A DNA stretch of 64,000 nt from Thermodesulfobacteriaceae bacterium (lineage in GTDB: Bacteria; Desulfobacterota; Thermodesulfobacteria; Thermodesulfobacteriales; Thermodesulfatatoraceae). The stretch spans positions 1 through 64,000 of the forward strand of contig WGCA01000004.1 of the NCBI GenBank assembly GCA_015494065.1. Direction: 5' to 3'. The translations under genes and the position numbers were made by a program. Under the pieces are notes generated by a model. The model worked only from the letters and a program-made list of their open reading frames with translations, ran no database searches and was not told the DNA's origin. Shown here piece by piece: positions 17,277-26,129 of the stretch (positions within the stretch are counted from its first letter, which is position 1; each line of letters opens with the position of its first letter).

Positions 17277-18599
17277 ATGAAAAAAAAACTTTTTCAGGCT
17301 GAAATTATCATTCCTTCGGCGGACGAGGCTCCCCTCAAAGACGGGGGGCTTTTGGTCCAGGGAGGAGAGGTTTTGGCCTTGGGGCAGGGAGAAGAACTTG
17401 AGGCCCGTTACCCGGAGGCCGAAATAATTGATTTTGGTAAGGCCTTATTGGCCCCTGGTTTCGTTAACCTGCATACCCACGCCTCCATGACCATCTTTCG
17501 AGGGCTAGCGGATGACCTGCCCCTTATGACCTGGCTTGAAGACTATATCTTTCCGGTTGAAAGACACCTTGATCCCCGCTGGGTCTACTGGGGGGCCAAG
17601 CTGGCGGTGGCCGAAATGCTGCGCTCCGGCGTTACCACCTTCGTGGACATGTACCTCTTTGAGCCGGAAGTGATCAAAGTGGTGGAAGAGACCGGAGTCA
17701 GGGCCGCTCTGGGAGAGGGGCTCTTTGACTTTCCCTCTCCCGGCTATGGTCCGCTGGAGAAGGGGCTTAGCCTTACCGAAGAGCTCCTGAAGAATTTTTC
17801 TTCACACCCCCGGATCAAAATAATGGTTTGTCCCCACGCTACTTACACCTGCAGCCCACCGACTTTGAAAGCCGCTTGGGCACTGGCCGAAAAATACGGG
17901 GCCTTGGTGCACCTTCACCTCTCTGAAACCAAGGACGAAGTGGCCCTGATAAAGGCCCGTTACGGCAAGCGCCCTCCGGAACATTTGGAAGCCCTGGGTT
18001 TACTTAACGAGCAATTGCTGGTGGCTCACGCGGTCCAGCTGGATGACCACGAGATTGAACTTTTCGCCCGCAGAGGGGTTAAAGTAGCCCATTGTCCGGA
18101 AAGCAATCTAAAGCTCGGTTCAGGGGTGGCCCCGGTTTCCGCCCTGCTTGAGGCAGGGGTCACGGTGGGGCTGGGGACAGATGGTCCGGCGAGTAACAAC
18201 GATCTAGACATGTTTGGCGAGATGCGTACCGCGGCCTTTTTACAAAAGGGGCTTACCTTTGATCCTACCAAATTGCCCGCCCGCACGGTCTTTAAGATGG
18301 CGACGGAATTGGGGGCCAAAGCTTTGGGCTGGGAAGGCCTGGGGACCCTAAGACCTGGGGCCCGGGCCGATTTTATTGTCCTGGACCTTGCAGCCCCTCA
18401 CCTTACCCCTTATTACGATCCTTTTTCTCTCCTGGTTTACAGTGCCAAAGCGGGTGACGTAAAACACGCGGTGGTCGAGGGAGAATTTGTCCTAAAAGAA
18501 GGCCGTATAATCACTTTTGACGAAGAGGAAGCCCGGGGTGAGGTGGGCCAAATAGCTGAGGAAATACGCCGTTTATTACGCGAGACGTTGCCAAATTAG
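17277..18599 (+). CDS. mtaD: 5'-methylthioadenosine / S-adenosylhomocysteine deaminase
   Basis: This 440-residue zinc amidohydrolase deaminates 5'-methylthioadenosine and S-adenosylhomocysteine, a purine-salvage and methyl-cycle step common in thermophilic anaerobes. Zinc and substrate motifs are all present: NLHTHASMTIFRGLADD, HLHLSETKDE, AHAVQLDDHE, HCPESNLKLGSG and GTDGPASNNDLDMF. The spacing and the text around LPLMTWLEDYIFP fit the MtaD group rather than guanine deaminase. It starts after AGGAGTAAGG. The end overlaps the convergent LOG-like gene by four bases. Confidence 0.9.
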   Translation: MKKKLFQAEIIIPSADEAPLKDGGLLVQGGEVLALGQGEELEARYPEAEIIDFGKALLAPGFVNLHTHASMTIFRGLADDLPLMTWLEDYIFPVERHLDPRWVYWGAKLAVAEMLRSGVTTFVDMYLFEPEVIKVVEETGVRAALGEGLFDFPSPGYGPLEKGLSLTEELLKNFSSHPRIKIMVCPHATYTCSPPTLKAAWALAEKYGALVHLHLSETKDEVALIKARYGKRPPEHLEALGLLNEQLLVAHAVQLDDHEIELFARRGVKVAHCPESNLKLGSGVAPVSALLEAGVTVGLGTDGPASNNDLDMFGEMRTAAFLQKGLTFDPTKLPARTVFKMATELGAKALGWEGLGTLRPGARADFIVLDLAAPHLTPYYDPFSLLVYSAKAGDVKHAVVEGEFVLKEGRIITFDEEEARGEVGQIAEEIRRLLRETLPN

Positions 18600-19075
18600 A
18601 TTTCTTCCCGGGTTACCTGGAGGGCTTCTAATGCCTTTTGTACCGCTTCTTCGGGGGTCTCAACGTAAATTACACCTTCAACATTGGGCCAGGTACGCAG
18701 CCCTATCACCGGCTTCCAAGTTTTGAGGGCCAGGGCGATCTCGGAAAGCGTGCCGTAACCGCCGGAAATAGCAATGGCCGCCTCAGCGGTGCGCACCAAG
18801 ATCATGTTGCGGGCGTGGCCCATGTCCGTAACCACCGGGACGGCGATGTAAGGATTGGCGTCTTCAGCCCGCTTGCCTGGGAGAATCCCCACGGTAAGGC
18901 CGCCAGCTTCTAAGGCTCCTCTAGCCGCGGCTTCCATGACTCCACCAAGCCCTCCGGTGTACACGATGGCGTGGGGGGCCAAAAGACGCCCCACTTCGTA
19001 AGCCAGCTGGTATATTTCCTCGTCACAAATGCCGGCCCCGAAAACGGCTATCCGGCGTTTATTCTTTGAAACCAT
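18596..19075 (-). CDS. TIGR00725-type LOG/SLOG-fold protein
   Basis: This 159-residue Rossmann-like protein has the nucleotide-binding pattern IAVFGAG near the start, [22 protein letters not shown] in the middle and [15 protein letters not shown] near the C-terminus. These are hallmarks of the LOG-related SLOG family (TIGR00725). LOG proteins proper use PGGxGTxxE. Here SGGYGTLSE is close, but a cytokinin-nucleotide hydrolase activity is not assured. The gene overlaps the start of the convergent-side pcm gene and is co-directional with it. Confidence 0.75.
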   Translation of the reverse strand: MVSKNKRRIAVFGAGICDEEIYQLAYEVGRLLAPHAIVYTGGLGGVMEAAARGALEAGGLTVGILPGKRAEDANPYIAVPVVTDMGHARNMILVRTAEAAIAISGGYGTLSEIALALKTWKPVIGLRTWPNVEGVIYVETPEEAVQKALEALQVTREEI

Positions 19076-19718
19076 ATTCTCCTACCAATTTGACGAAACG
19101 GACCGCTCCCAGGTTTTCCTTAATCAGTTCATCACCCTTCTTGGTCACCTTGATGAGATACTGGGACCACTCGTCTCCCACGGGCATGACCAAACGCCCC
19201 CCGTCTTTCAATTGGGCAAGCAGAGGTTCCGGGATTTTGGGTCCGGCAGCGGTGACGATGATCGCGTCAAAAGGGGCGGCTTCCGGCCAGCCTTTGGTCC
19301 CGTCGCCCACTTTGATGATCACGTTATGGTAACCGAGTTTTTCCAGGATACGTTTGGCCCGTTGCGCCAGCGAAGGGTAGCGTTCAATGGAATAGACCCA
19401 GCGGGCCAGTTCAGCCAGGATGGCCGCCTGGTATCCGGAACCCGTCCCAACCTCCAGGACCTTCTCCGGCCCTTTTAATTCCAGCGCTTCGGTCATTAAG
19501 GCCACGATATAAGGCTGAGAAATGGTCTGCCCCTCACCTATGGGGAGGGGATAATCACCGTAAGCCTGGTCTTTCAGGGCTTCGTCTACGAAGAGATGGC
19601 GAGGGACCTTACGCATGGCTGCGAGCACCCGCGGATCTCTGATCCCCCGGGCCGCGATCTGGGTATTTACCATGCGTTCGCGGGCCTTCTGGTATATATC
19701 CGGTTCCTGGTAGGCCAT
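19059..19718 (-). CDS. pcm: Protein-L-isoaspartate O-methyltransferase
   Basis: This 219-residue SAM-dependent enzyme repairs isoaspartyl residues in ageing proteins. It shows the PCMT opening [21 protein letters not shown], the substrate element [12 protein letters not shown], the SAM motif [18 protein letters not shown] and [21 protein letters not shown] chose ATG 19718 because AGAGGAA precedes it and it overlaps the stop of the lipoprotein gene (TAATG), suggesting coupling. The gene lies in a minus-strand series lipoprotein-pcm-LOG-like protein. Confidence 0.93.
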   Translation of the reverse strand: MAYQEPDIYQKARERMVNTQIAARGIRDPRVLAAMRKVPRHLFVDEALKDQAYGDYPLPIGEGQTISQPYIVALMTEALELKGPEKVLEVGTGSGYQAAILAELARWVYSIERYPSLAQRAKRILEKLGYHNVIIKVGDGTKGWPEAAPFDAIIVTAAGPKIPEPLLAQLKDGGRLVMPVGDEWSQYLIKVTKKGDELIKENLGAVRFVKLVGEYGFKE

Positions 19719-20056
19719 TATTTCCTCTTCCTCACGAAATAAAGGCAATCTACTACCTTTTCCCCTCTAAAGCTTACTTTTAGGACTTCTATTTCTTCTT
19801 CTCCCACCTTTTCTCCTAAAAGCGGAATCTTTTTAAGGGTATCTCTGTTAATATGATAATAATACCAATCCTCTGTGCCAGTGGGACCGCGGGTGATCTG
19901 GTCAGGCTGGCCGAGGAGGTGGTAGACCTCAGTGCGGGTGGTGAGCCCTTTATGGATGAGGCAGGCCTCAGAGGCCAGGTTCCGCTCAGGGGCGCCTGAG
20001 CAATTTATCAAGCCCGAGAATAAAATTACGATAAGAAGATAAAAGAGCCTTTTCAT
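19718..20056 (-). CDS. Small BamE/SmpA-like lipoprotein
   Basis: This 112-residue protein has a lipoprotein signal ending in the lipobox GLINC (Cys near residue 19). The mature part contains [21 protein letters not shown] and a final strand [18 protein letters not shown]. That pattern resembles the SmpA/OmlA/BamE fold, where a helical pair is followed by a three-strand sheet. An outer-membrane location is likely. A direct role in the Bam complex is only a guess, although bamD is 0.6 kb away. Confidence 0.65.
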   Translation of the reverse strand: MKRLFYLLIVILFSGLINCSGAPERNLASEACLIHKGLTTRTEVYHLLGQPDQITRGPTGTEDWYYYHINRDTLKKIPLLGEKVGEEEIEVLKVSFRGEKVVDCLYFVRKRK

Positions 20057-20103
20057 AGCAGGGCTATTATAATTTTTTTTGGATCCACGTGCCAGGAGGA
20101 ATT

Positions 20104-20634
20104 ATGCGTTGTCCCAAGTGTAAATACATCGTAGCGGAATATTTCCAGACCTGTCCCGAGTGTCAGGAAGACCTTTCGGAGCTGGCACGCTATTTTGGGC
20201 CCTTTGAGCCCCCTGCCCCGGAGTTCTGGCAGGAACTCTGGGAGGAAATCCTGGCGGAAACGGCCCCTGAAGGGCCAGAGGCCCCTGAGGAGATGCTTGA
20301 CGACCGCCTGTTAGAAGAAAAAGAGAGTCTGCTGGCTGCGGCGGAGGCCGATGAAGAGATCCTGGGCTCCGCGGAAGTTTCTGAGGATTTGATGTTCGAG
20401 GCCTTAGAAGAAGAGCCGGCTGAGGCCGAAGAGGTTTCCTTTGCCGAGGAGGAGCTTGAAGCGGTGGAAGAGCTGCCGGACATTGAACTCTCCGCCGAGG
20501 ATCTTGAAGATTCCCTGGTAGAAGAGGTGGGACCGGCGGAAGAGGCTGAAGAAGAGCTTGATATTTTTGAGGAAATAGAAGGGCTTGAAGAAATTCTGCC
20601 AGAAGAGATGACTGAAAAAGAAAAAGAGACCTAG
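20104..20634 (+). CDS. Zinc-ribbon protein with long acidic tail
   Basis: This 176-residue protein starts at ATG 20104 after CCAGGAGG. The first 20 residues form a C-x2-C-x10-C-x2-C zinc ribbon (C3, C6, C17, C20). Everything after about residue 45 is very rich in Glu, Asp, Ala and Leu, with almost no basic residues until a short KEKEKET end. The tail is probably disordered or helical and could mimic nucleic acid or bind basic proteins, which is speculation. Promoter-like TATTATAAT lies near 20067. No family is recognised. Confidence 0.7.
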   Translation: MRCPKCKYIVAEYFQTCPECQEDLSELARYFGPFEPPAPEFWQELWEEILAETAPEGPEAPEEMLDDRLLEEKESLLAAAEADEEILGSAEVSEDLMFEALEEEPAEAEEVSFAEEELEAVEELPDIELSAEDLEDSLVEEVGPAEEAEEELDIFEEIEGLEEILPEEMTEKEKET

Positions 20635-21374
20635 CGGTAAGGTTGCCCCCAGAAGTCCTTCAAAGTGCCCTGGGCCAAGGCCCTGGTTTCTTCCTGGGCT
20701 TTGGCGTAGTACTTCTGGGTTAAAGGGCGTGCCTTAGCCGCAGCCCTGGTATCAGGGTAGGTCTGGAGGAGATAGAGGAGGCGCCAGTAAGCGGCCCGGT
20801 AACGTTTGGTCCGAAAATAGAATTTGGCCACGTAAAGTTCATGCTCTCCCAGTCTTTCGCGGCATTCCTTGATTCTCTTGCGCGCTTCAAGGGTATACGG
20901 CGAGTCGGGAAAACGCTGCAATAACCTTTCGTAGTTTTCGATCGCCTTTTTGGTAAAGCTTTGGTCCCGGTCCGGGGAGAGCATCAATTTGTAATAACAA
21001 GTCCCGATTTGGAAAATGACGTAAGGGATGGCCTCGTTGGTGGGGTGAAGTTTTTCAAACTCTTCGTACAGTACGATGGCCTCTAAATATTTTCGGGCGT
21101 AAAATTTGCAATCCGCCAGTTTCAGTTCGGCCCAGAGGGCGTAAGGGGTATCAGGGTAACGGTCCCGGATGGCCCGGAAGGCCTCTTCTGCCATCTCCCA
21201 GTAACCCTTTCGGTAATATTTGAGCGCCCGGTTAATGAGTTCGGAAAGCTGTGGGTCAGGGGCTTCCGCCTTCTGGCCCCCTTTAAACCAGGAAAGCAGT
21301 CCTCCCTCCTTGGGCCCTCCACAAGCCGTAAGGAGTAAAAATAGGCTCAATAAAAGGGCAATTTTGGCCTTCAT
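20631..21374 (-). CDS. bamD: Outer-membrane assembly lipoprotein BamD
   Basis: This 247-residue lipoprotein begins with a signal peptide and lipobox LLTAC (Cys near 18). It consists of TPR-like units with family phrases ELINRALKYYRKGYWEMAEEAF, DRYPDTPYALWAELKLADCKF, YEEFEKLHPTNEAIPYVIFQIGTCYY and the later LERLLQRFPDSPY-like repeat. BamD is the essential lipoprotein of the beta-barrel insertion complex. It is the last gene of the minus-strand train and overlaps trxB by four bases (ATGA). Confidence 0.92.
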   Translation of the reverse strand: MKAKIALLLSLFLLLTACGGPKEGGLLSWFKGGQKAEAPDPQLSELINRALKYYRKGYWEMAEEAFRAIRDRYPDTPYALWAELKLADCKFYARKYLEAIVLYEEFEKLHPTNEAIPYVIFQIGTCYYKLMLSPDRDQSFTKKAIENYERLLQRFPDSPYTLEARKRIKECRERLGEHELYVAKFYFRTKRYRAAYWRLLYLLQTYPDTRAAAKARPLTQKYYAKAQEETRALAQGTLKDFWGQPYR

Positions 21375-22294
21375 TTTTGGGATAGGTAATGTTCGGCCAT
21401 ATAAGCCGCGGTGGCCCCGTCTCCGGCGGCGGTTATAATCTGGCGACAGGCCTTGGCGCGGACGTCTCCGGCGGCAAAAAGACCGGGGATCTCGGTGCGC
21501 ATTTCACAATCCGTAATGATAAAGCCTTTTTCATCCAGCTTAAGGAGACCCTTTACGAAATCCGACTGGGGTCTGATGCCGATGAAAATAAAGACCCCAT
21601 CAACGGGGAGCTTTGTTTCTTCCCCGGTCTTACGGTTTTTGAGCCTTACCCCCTCCACCTTTTCCTGGCCCAAGATTTCGGTGACTACCGTGTTCCAGAT
21701 AAATTCTATTTTGGGGTTGGCAAAGGCCCTTTCCTGAAGGATCTTTTGGGCCCTCAACTGGTCCCGCCGGTGGATGAGGTAAACCTTTTGGGCAAACTTG
21801 GTAAGAAAAATGGCCTCCTGCACGGCAGTGTTTCCCCCGCCCACGACCGCGACTACCTGGTCCCGGAAGAAGGGGCCGTCACAGGTGGCGCAATAGGAGA
21901 CCCCCTTACCGGTTAATTCTTCCTCCCCCGGCACCCCGAGTTTATTGGGGCTGGCTCCGGTGGCGATGATAACCGCCCGGGCCGCAAGTTCTTCTCCGTC
22001 GGCAAGTTTTATTTTTTTGGTCTCCTCCTCCAGAGTAAGGGCGACCACTTCTCCTGTCTTCTGGTTAAAGCCAAGCTTTTTGACGTGGGTGGTAAACTTT
22101 TCCATGAGTTCCCAGCCCGGAAGGCCATCCGGGAACCCGGGATAGTTTTCCACAAAGTCTGTGACTAGGACCTGTCCCCCTGGGGCGAGTTTTTCTATCA
22201 GGAGGGTGTTTAAACGGGCCCGGGCCGCGTACAGATAGGCCGTAAGGCCTGCGGGCCCGCCGCCAATTATTACCAGGTCGTAAATCTCGGCCAT
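21371..22294 (-). CDS. trxB: Thioredoxin reductase
   Basis: This 307-residue flavoenzyme carries the FAD motif IIGGGPAGLTAYLYAARA, the redox-active CATC in SYCATCDGPFF and the NADPH motif VVGGGNTAVQEA. FAD is also bound by GLFAAGDVR near the C-terminus. It reduces the thioredoxin encoded just upstream, one base away, so the pair is transcribed together. Length and domain order are normal. Confidence 0.95.
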   Translation of the reverse strand: MAEIYDLVIIGGGPAGLTAYLYAARARLNTLLIEKLAPGGQVLVTDFVENYPGFPDGLPGWELMEKFTTHVKKLGFNQKTGEVVALTLEEETKKIKLADGEELAARAVIIATGASPNKLGVPGEEELTGKGVSYCATCDGPFFRDQVVAVVGGGNTAVQEAIFLTKFAQKVYLIHRRDQLRAQKILQERAFANPKIEFIWNTVVTEILGQEKVEGVRLKNRKTGEETKLPVDGVFIFIGIRPQSDFVKGLLKLDEKGFIITDCEMRTEIPGLFAAGDVRAKACRQIITAAGDGATAAYMAEHYLSQK

Positions 22295-22295
22295 C

Positions 22296-22619
22296 TTAAC
22301 CGAGTAAACGTTTAATTACACTTTCGATGGTGGATTTGGCCACCGCCCCGGTGATCTGATCCACCGGCTGGCCATTTTTAAAAAAGATTAGCGTAGGAAT
22401 GGCCCTTATGCCAAATTTGCCAGGGGTGATGGGGTTTTCATCCACGTTCATTTTGCACACCTTGAGTCGGCCGGCGTATTCTTCGGCCAGTTCTTCTATA
22501 ACCGGAGCGATGGCGCGACACGGACCACACCAGGCTGCCCAAAAATCTACCAGTACCGGGATATCAGATTTTAATACCTCTTCTTCAAAGGTTTGGTCGG
22601 TCACATGACAGACACCCAT
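22296..22619 (-). CDS. trxA: Thioredoxin
   Basis: This 107-residue thioredoxin has the standard active site WCGPC (C31, C34) within VLVDFWAAWCGPCRAIAPV and the cis-proline region IRAIPTLIFFKNG. It reduces protein disulfides in the cytoplasm with electrons from the TrxB encoded next. It starts after CAGGAGG (minus-strand reading). There is an 80-bp gap from the radA stop, so it may have its own promoter. Confidence 0.96.
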   Translation of the reverse strand: MGVCHVTDQTFEEEVLKSDIPVLVDFWAAWCGPCRAIAPVIEELAEEYAGRLKVCKMNVDENPITPGKFGIRAIPTLIFFKNGQPVDQITGAVAKSTIESVIKRLLG

Positions 22620-22699
22620 AACAGGCCTCCTGATCGAAATTTTTAGAAATTTTGAGGCATCATAATGCGAGGCCCAATTTACCGCAAGGACGATTACCT

Positions 22700-24037
22700 T
22701 TATAAAATGAACTCTTCCAGCGCTTCTTGCAGATTATGAACTCCTACCAATTTATTAGGACTTTTGTTCGGTAAGTTTTGCCGGTTTCCTTCAGGAAGGC
22801 AAGCCTTATGAAAACCTAAACGAAAGGCCTCTCTTAAGCGGTTTTCAGCCATAGCCACCGGTCTAACCTCCCCGGTGAGGCCAACTTCCCCGAATACCAC
22901 GGTTTTTGGCGGAAGACCCCGCTCCAACCGGCTGGAGGCCAGCGCTAGCACCACGGCCAGGTCTGCCCCCGGTTCGTTGAGTTTAAGCCCCCCTACCACG
23001 TTCAAGTAGATGTCCTGATCATAGAAGCTCAAGCCTGCTTTCTTTTCCAGGATGGCGGCCAGCATGGCCAGACGCTGCGGGTCAAAGCCCACACTGGTGC
23101 GGCGGGGAGTCGCCAGAGGGGTCCTAGTTACCAGGGCCTGCACTTCCACCAAGATGGGGCGGGTCCCCTCTATAGTGGCACAGACTACGGCCCCGGCCAC
23201 CGTCTCGGTAACCTCGGAGAGGAAAAAGGCCGAAGGGTTTGTGACCGGCCTGAGCCCCCGGCTAGTCATCTCAAACACCCCGATTTCGTTGGTGGAACCA
23301 AAACGATTTTTTACCGCCCTAAGGATCCTGAAACTGGCTCCCCTTTCCCCTTCAAAATAGAGGACGGTGTCCACCAGATGTTCAAGGACCCGGGGGCCAG
23401 CCAGCATGCCTTCTTTGGTTACGTGGCCTATCAGGATCACGCAGACTCCTTCTTTTTTGGCAAACTCCAGGAGTCTTACCGTACATTCGCGTACCTGGGA
23501 CACGCTGCCCGGGGCGGAGGTCAGGTCAGGCCAGAAAATGGTCTGGATAGAATCCACCACTAGGAGGACAGGTCTTTCTTCAGGGAGGACTTCAAGTGCC
23601 GCAGCCAGATTGGTTTCACTTATGAGAAAGATCTCCGGGGTGGAAACGCCCAGACGTTCGGCCCTTAGCTTGATCTGTTGGTTTGATTCTTCGCCTGAAA
23701 GATAATAGACCGGTCCGTAATTTTGGGCCAGGTAATCGGCTACCTGCAACAATAGGGTGGACTTGCCTATACCCGGGTCACCTCCCAGGAGCACCAGGGA
23801 GCCTGGCACCAAGCCGCCCCCGAGGACCTGGTCGAGCTCGGAAAGGCCGGTCTTAAAACGTGTTTCTACGTTTTGTTCTATCTCCTGGAGCGAGACGGGA
23901 CGCTGAGCCGCAGGGCCTTTTTTCTGTTTCGCAGAGCCCTTTTCTTCAACCAGCGTCCCCCACGCCCCACAATTGGGACAGCGTCCGAGCCACTTGAGGT
24001 TCTGGTAGCCGCATTGCTGGCAGACAAACCTGGTCAT
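22700..24037 (-). CDS. radA: DNA repair protein RadA
   Basis: This 445-residue protein starts with a C4 zinc finger (CQQCGYQNLKWLGRCPNCGAWG), then a RecA-like ATPase with Walker A GDPGIGKST, and the RadA-specific KNRFGSTNEIGVFEM motif, and ends in a Lon-protease-like domain. RadA is a hexameric helicase that drives branch migration in recombinational repair. It overlaps the upstream glycosyltransferase by four bases (ATGA), so expression is coupled to unrelated envelope genes. Confidence 0.95.
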   Translation of the reverse strand: MTRFVCQQCGYQNLKWLGRCPNCGAWGTLVEEKGSAKQKKGPAAQRPVSLQEIEQNVETRFKTGLSELDQVLGGGLVPGSLVLLGGDPGIGKSTLLLQVADYLAQNYGPVYYLSGEESNQQIKLRAERLGVSTPEIFLISETNLAAALEVLPEERPVLLVVDSIQTIFWPDLTSAPGSVSQVRECTVRLLEFAKKEGVCVILIGHVTKEGMLAGPRVLEHLVDTVLYFEGERGASFRILRAVKNRFGSTNEIGVFEMTSRGLRPVTNPSAFFLSEVTETVAGAVVCATIEGTRPILVEVQALVTRTPLATPRRTSVGFDPQRLAMLAAILEKKAGLSFYDQDIYLNVVGGLKLNEPGADLAVVLALASSRLERGLPPKTVVFGEVGLTGEVRPVAMAENRLREAFRLGFHKACLPEGNRQNLPNKSPNKLVGVHNLQEALEEFIL

Positions 24038-25518
24038 TTCGGTCCCAGATAAGGGCAGTCTTTTAGGCGGTAACCGTAATAAAAATAGGCCCTGCGCCTT
24101 TTGCCGAAAATATTCTTCTCCCAGCTAGCTAAATATTTTACCTCTTCGAAACAGACACGATAACGCCTGATTTCTCCTTCATGTTTGAGAACGAGCAGGG
24201 CGTCCTGGCCGAGGAGGTCAGGGAGCCCGTCCCACAGGTCATACTGACTTTCGATGCTGCCCCGCCAAAAGACGTAAGGCCGTGGTCTTTGGGGCAGATA
24301 AAAGGCCAGTTCCGCCGCGTAATCACGCCTTACCGTGATTACCGGCAGCCCTTTTTTGAGATAAGGGGTGGCTGCAGCTGCCAGTTCCTTCCAGCCGTAA
24401 AATTTGTACAGCAGGCGCTGCATTTTGGGCGGAAATTTCTGGGGCGTCCGGGGCAGCTGATAGGTGGTCACCATCAGGAACATCCCGAAGACCACACCCA
24501 AGAGGAAGATTCTGCGCCAAAAAGCCCCCTTACCCTTTGGCCACCGGCCCCTCAAGATAAGGGCGCTGGTCAGGACAAAGGCGCTGGCGTAAAAGGGATG
24601 AGGCCAATTGGCGTTTACCTTACGCAAAAGGGCCAGGGGGAGTACTAGAGCCAGGGGTATGGCGGAGAAAAAGAAGAGAAAACCCAGTTTTTCGTTCTCC
24701 CTTAATTTGGGCCGTTTTAGGTAGGTATAGAAGACCAAAATTATCAGTCCGAATGTGATAGGAGTAATGACCCCCGCTTGTTCTAAAAGAAACCTTAAGG
24801 GGCCTATTAAATTAAAAGTTTCCTCCTGGAAATGGGTGCTAGTGTGTTTGAAGGTTATCCACCCGTGTTGCATGTTCCAATAAAGGTTAGGGAGGAGGAG
24901 TAAAAGGGCCAGAAAAGGGGCTAGGTAAAGCCTCTTTTCTCTGAGCAGGTCCCGTTTTGAGGGAAAGGCGGCCAGCCAGGCGAAATAAAGGGGAAAGAAG
25001 GCCACCATGGTCTGTTTGGTAAGGAGCCCCAGCCCCACCACCAGTCCGAGCTTCAAAAAGTCCATGCTCTTTCGGCTTTCACTGGCTTGCCAGGCTAGAC
25101 AGAGGGCCGCGGCCCAGAAGGCGAAAAGGGGAGGGTCAATGGTCATCACGAAACTATAAACCGCTGAAATAGGGCTGGCCGCCGCAGCTACCGCGGCCCA
25201 GAGGCCCACCTTGCGGTCAAAGAGACGCTGGCCCAGGTAATAGATAAAAGCCAGATAGAAGGTATGGCAGAGGGCCGCGGGCACCCTTACGGCGTACTCG
25301 CTGTGGCCAAGCTTGAGGGTGGAGAGGTGGATAAGCCAGGCCACGAGAGGAGGTTTGCTGTAATAGCCCCAGGCCAGGCTCCGGGACCAATCCCAGTAAT
25401 AGGCTTCGTCCGGGGTCAGATTAAGCCCGATTTGCTGGATGAAAGTAAGCCTGGCCGCGAGAAGGACGAATAAAAAGAGCCCAGCGGGGGAATAAAGAGA
25501 GGCCAGAAAACCCTTCAT
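24034..25518 (-). CDS. ArnT-like GT39 membrane glycosyltransferase
   Basis: This 494-residue protein has about ten membrane segments. The first periplasmic loop holds the GT39/GT83 catalytic pattern TPDEAYYWDWSRSLAWGYYSKPPLVAWLI, with the conserved D-E pair near 38-39. A soluble C-terminal part follows. Such enzymes move a sugar from a polyprenyl phosphate to lipid A or protein at the periplasmic face. Coupling by four-base overlap to a PAP2 phosphatase gene supports an envelope-lipid role. The sugar and acceptor are unknown. Confidence 0.85.
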   Translation of the reverse strand: MKGFLASLYSPAGLFLFVLLAARLTFIQQIGLNLTPDEAYYWDWSRSLAWGYYSKPPLVAWLIHLSTLKLGHSEYAVRVPAALCHTFYLAFIYYLGQRLFDRKVGLWAAVAAAASPISAVYSFVMTIDPPLFAFWAAALCLAWQASESRKSMDFLKLGLVVGLGLLTKQTMVAFFPLYFAWLAAFPSKRDLLREKRLYLAPFLALLLLLPNLYWNMQHGWITFKHTSTHFQEETFNLIGPLRFLLEQAGVITPITFGLIILVFYTYLKRPKLRENEKLGFLFFFSAIPLALVLPLALLRKVNANWPHPFYASAFVLTSALILRGRWPKGKGAFWRRIFLLGVVFGMFLMVTTYQLPRTPQKFPPKMQRLLYKFYGWKELAAAATPYLKKGLPVITVRRDYAAELAFYLPQRPRPYVFWRGSIESQYDLWDGLPDLLGQDALLVLKHEGEIRRYRVCFEEVKYLASWEKNIFGKRRRAYFYYGYRLKDCPYLGPK

Positions 25519-26120
25519 GGCTCACTTTCTGTTTTAAAGCGTGCCAAGATAAACCGCCCCAGATACCCTATGAAGGCGCCCAGCAAAAAACCCGCCAATA
25601 CGTCAAAGGGGTAATGCACGCCCAGGTACACGCGGGAATAGCCTACCGCCAGGGCAAAGGCCCAGAAGAGGAGGTTAAAACGTGGCAAAAGAGAGGCAAA
25701 AAGGGTAGCGGCACAGGCCACGTTGGTGGCGTGACAAGAGGGGAGAGAGAAGCTTTCCCCCTTAAGGGGGCTTTTGATCAGCTGCCATTGGTGGTGTTTG
25801 TAAAGATAAAAATCGTTCAGGACCAAGTAAGGCCTGGGGCGTTTGAAGTAGGGCTTTAAGACCTTGCCGCAGACAAGGTCGCTTCCCATGACCATCAACC
25901 AGACCCCCAAGATGAGAGCCGCCCCGCGTACTTTTAGAGAAGAGATGATGATAACGGCGAAGACGCCAAAGAAGGCATAGATAAAGCGTTCGTCAGAAAG
26001 ATAAGGCATTATCTGGTCGAGTAAGGGGTGTCGCTGGTGGTTGAGCCAGAAAAAGAGCTTTTTATCTACCAGGTCAAGGATGAGTATGGGATCAAATTTG
26101 GTGGTCGGCATGTTTCCCAT
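25515..26120 (-). CDS. PAP2-family membrane phosphatase
   Basis: This protein of about 200 residues has five to six membrane segments and the three acid-phosphatase motifs: KPYFKRPRP, SLPSCHATN (Cys replaces the usual Gly before His) and SRVYLGVHYPFDV. It should dephosphorylate a lipid phosphate such as undecaprenyl pyrophosphate or lipid A. An internal ATG three codons in is an equally good start. Its end overlaps the glycosyltransferase start. Confidence 0.85.
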   Translation of the reverse strand: MGNMPTTKFDPILILDLVDKKLFFWLNHQRHPLLDQIMPYLSDERFIYAFFGVFAVIIISSLKVRGAALILGVWLMVMGSDLVCGKVLKPYFKRPRPYLVLNDFYLYKHHQWQLIKSPLKGESFSLPSCHATNVACAATLFASLLPRFNLLFWAFALAVGYSRVYLGVHYPFDVLAGFLLGAFIGYLGRFILARFKTESEP

Positions 26121-26129
26121 GTTAAACCC

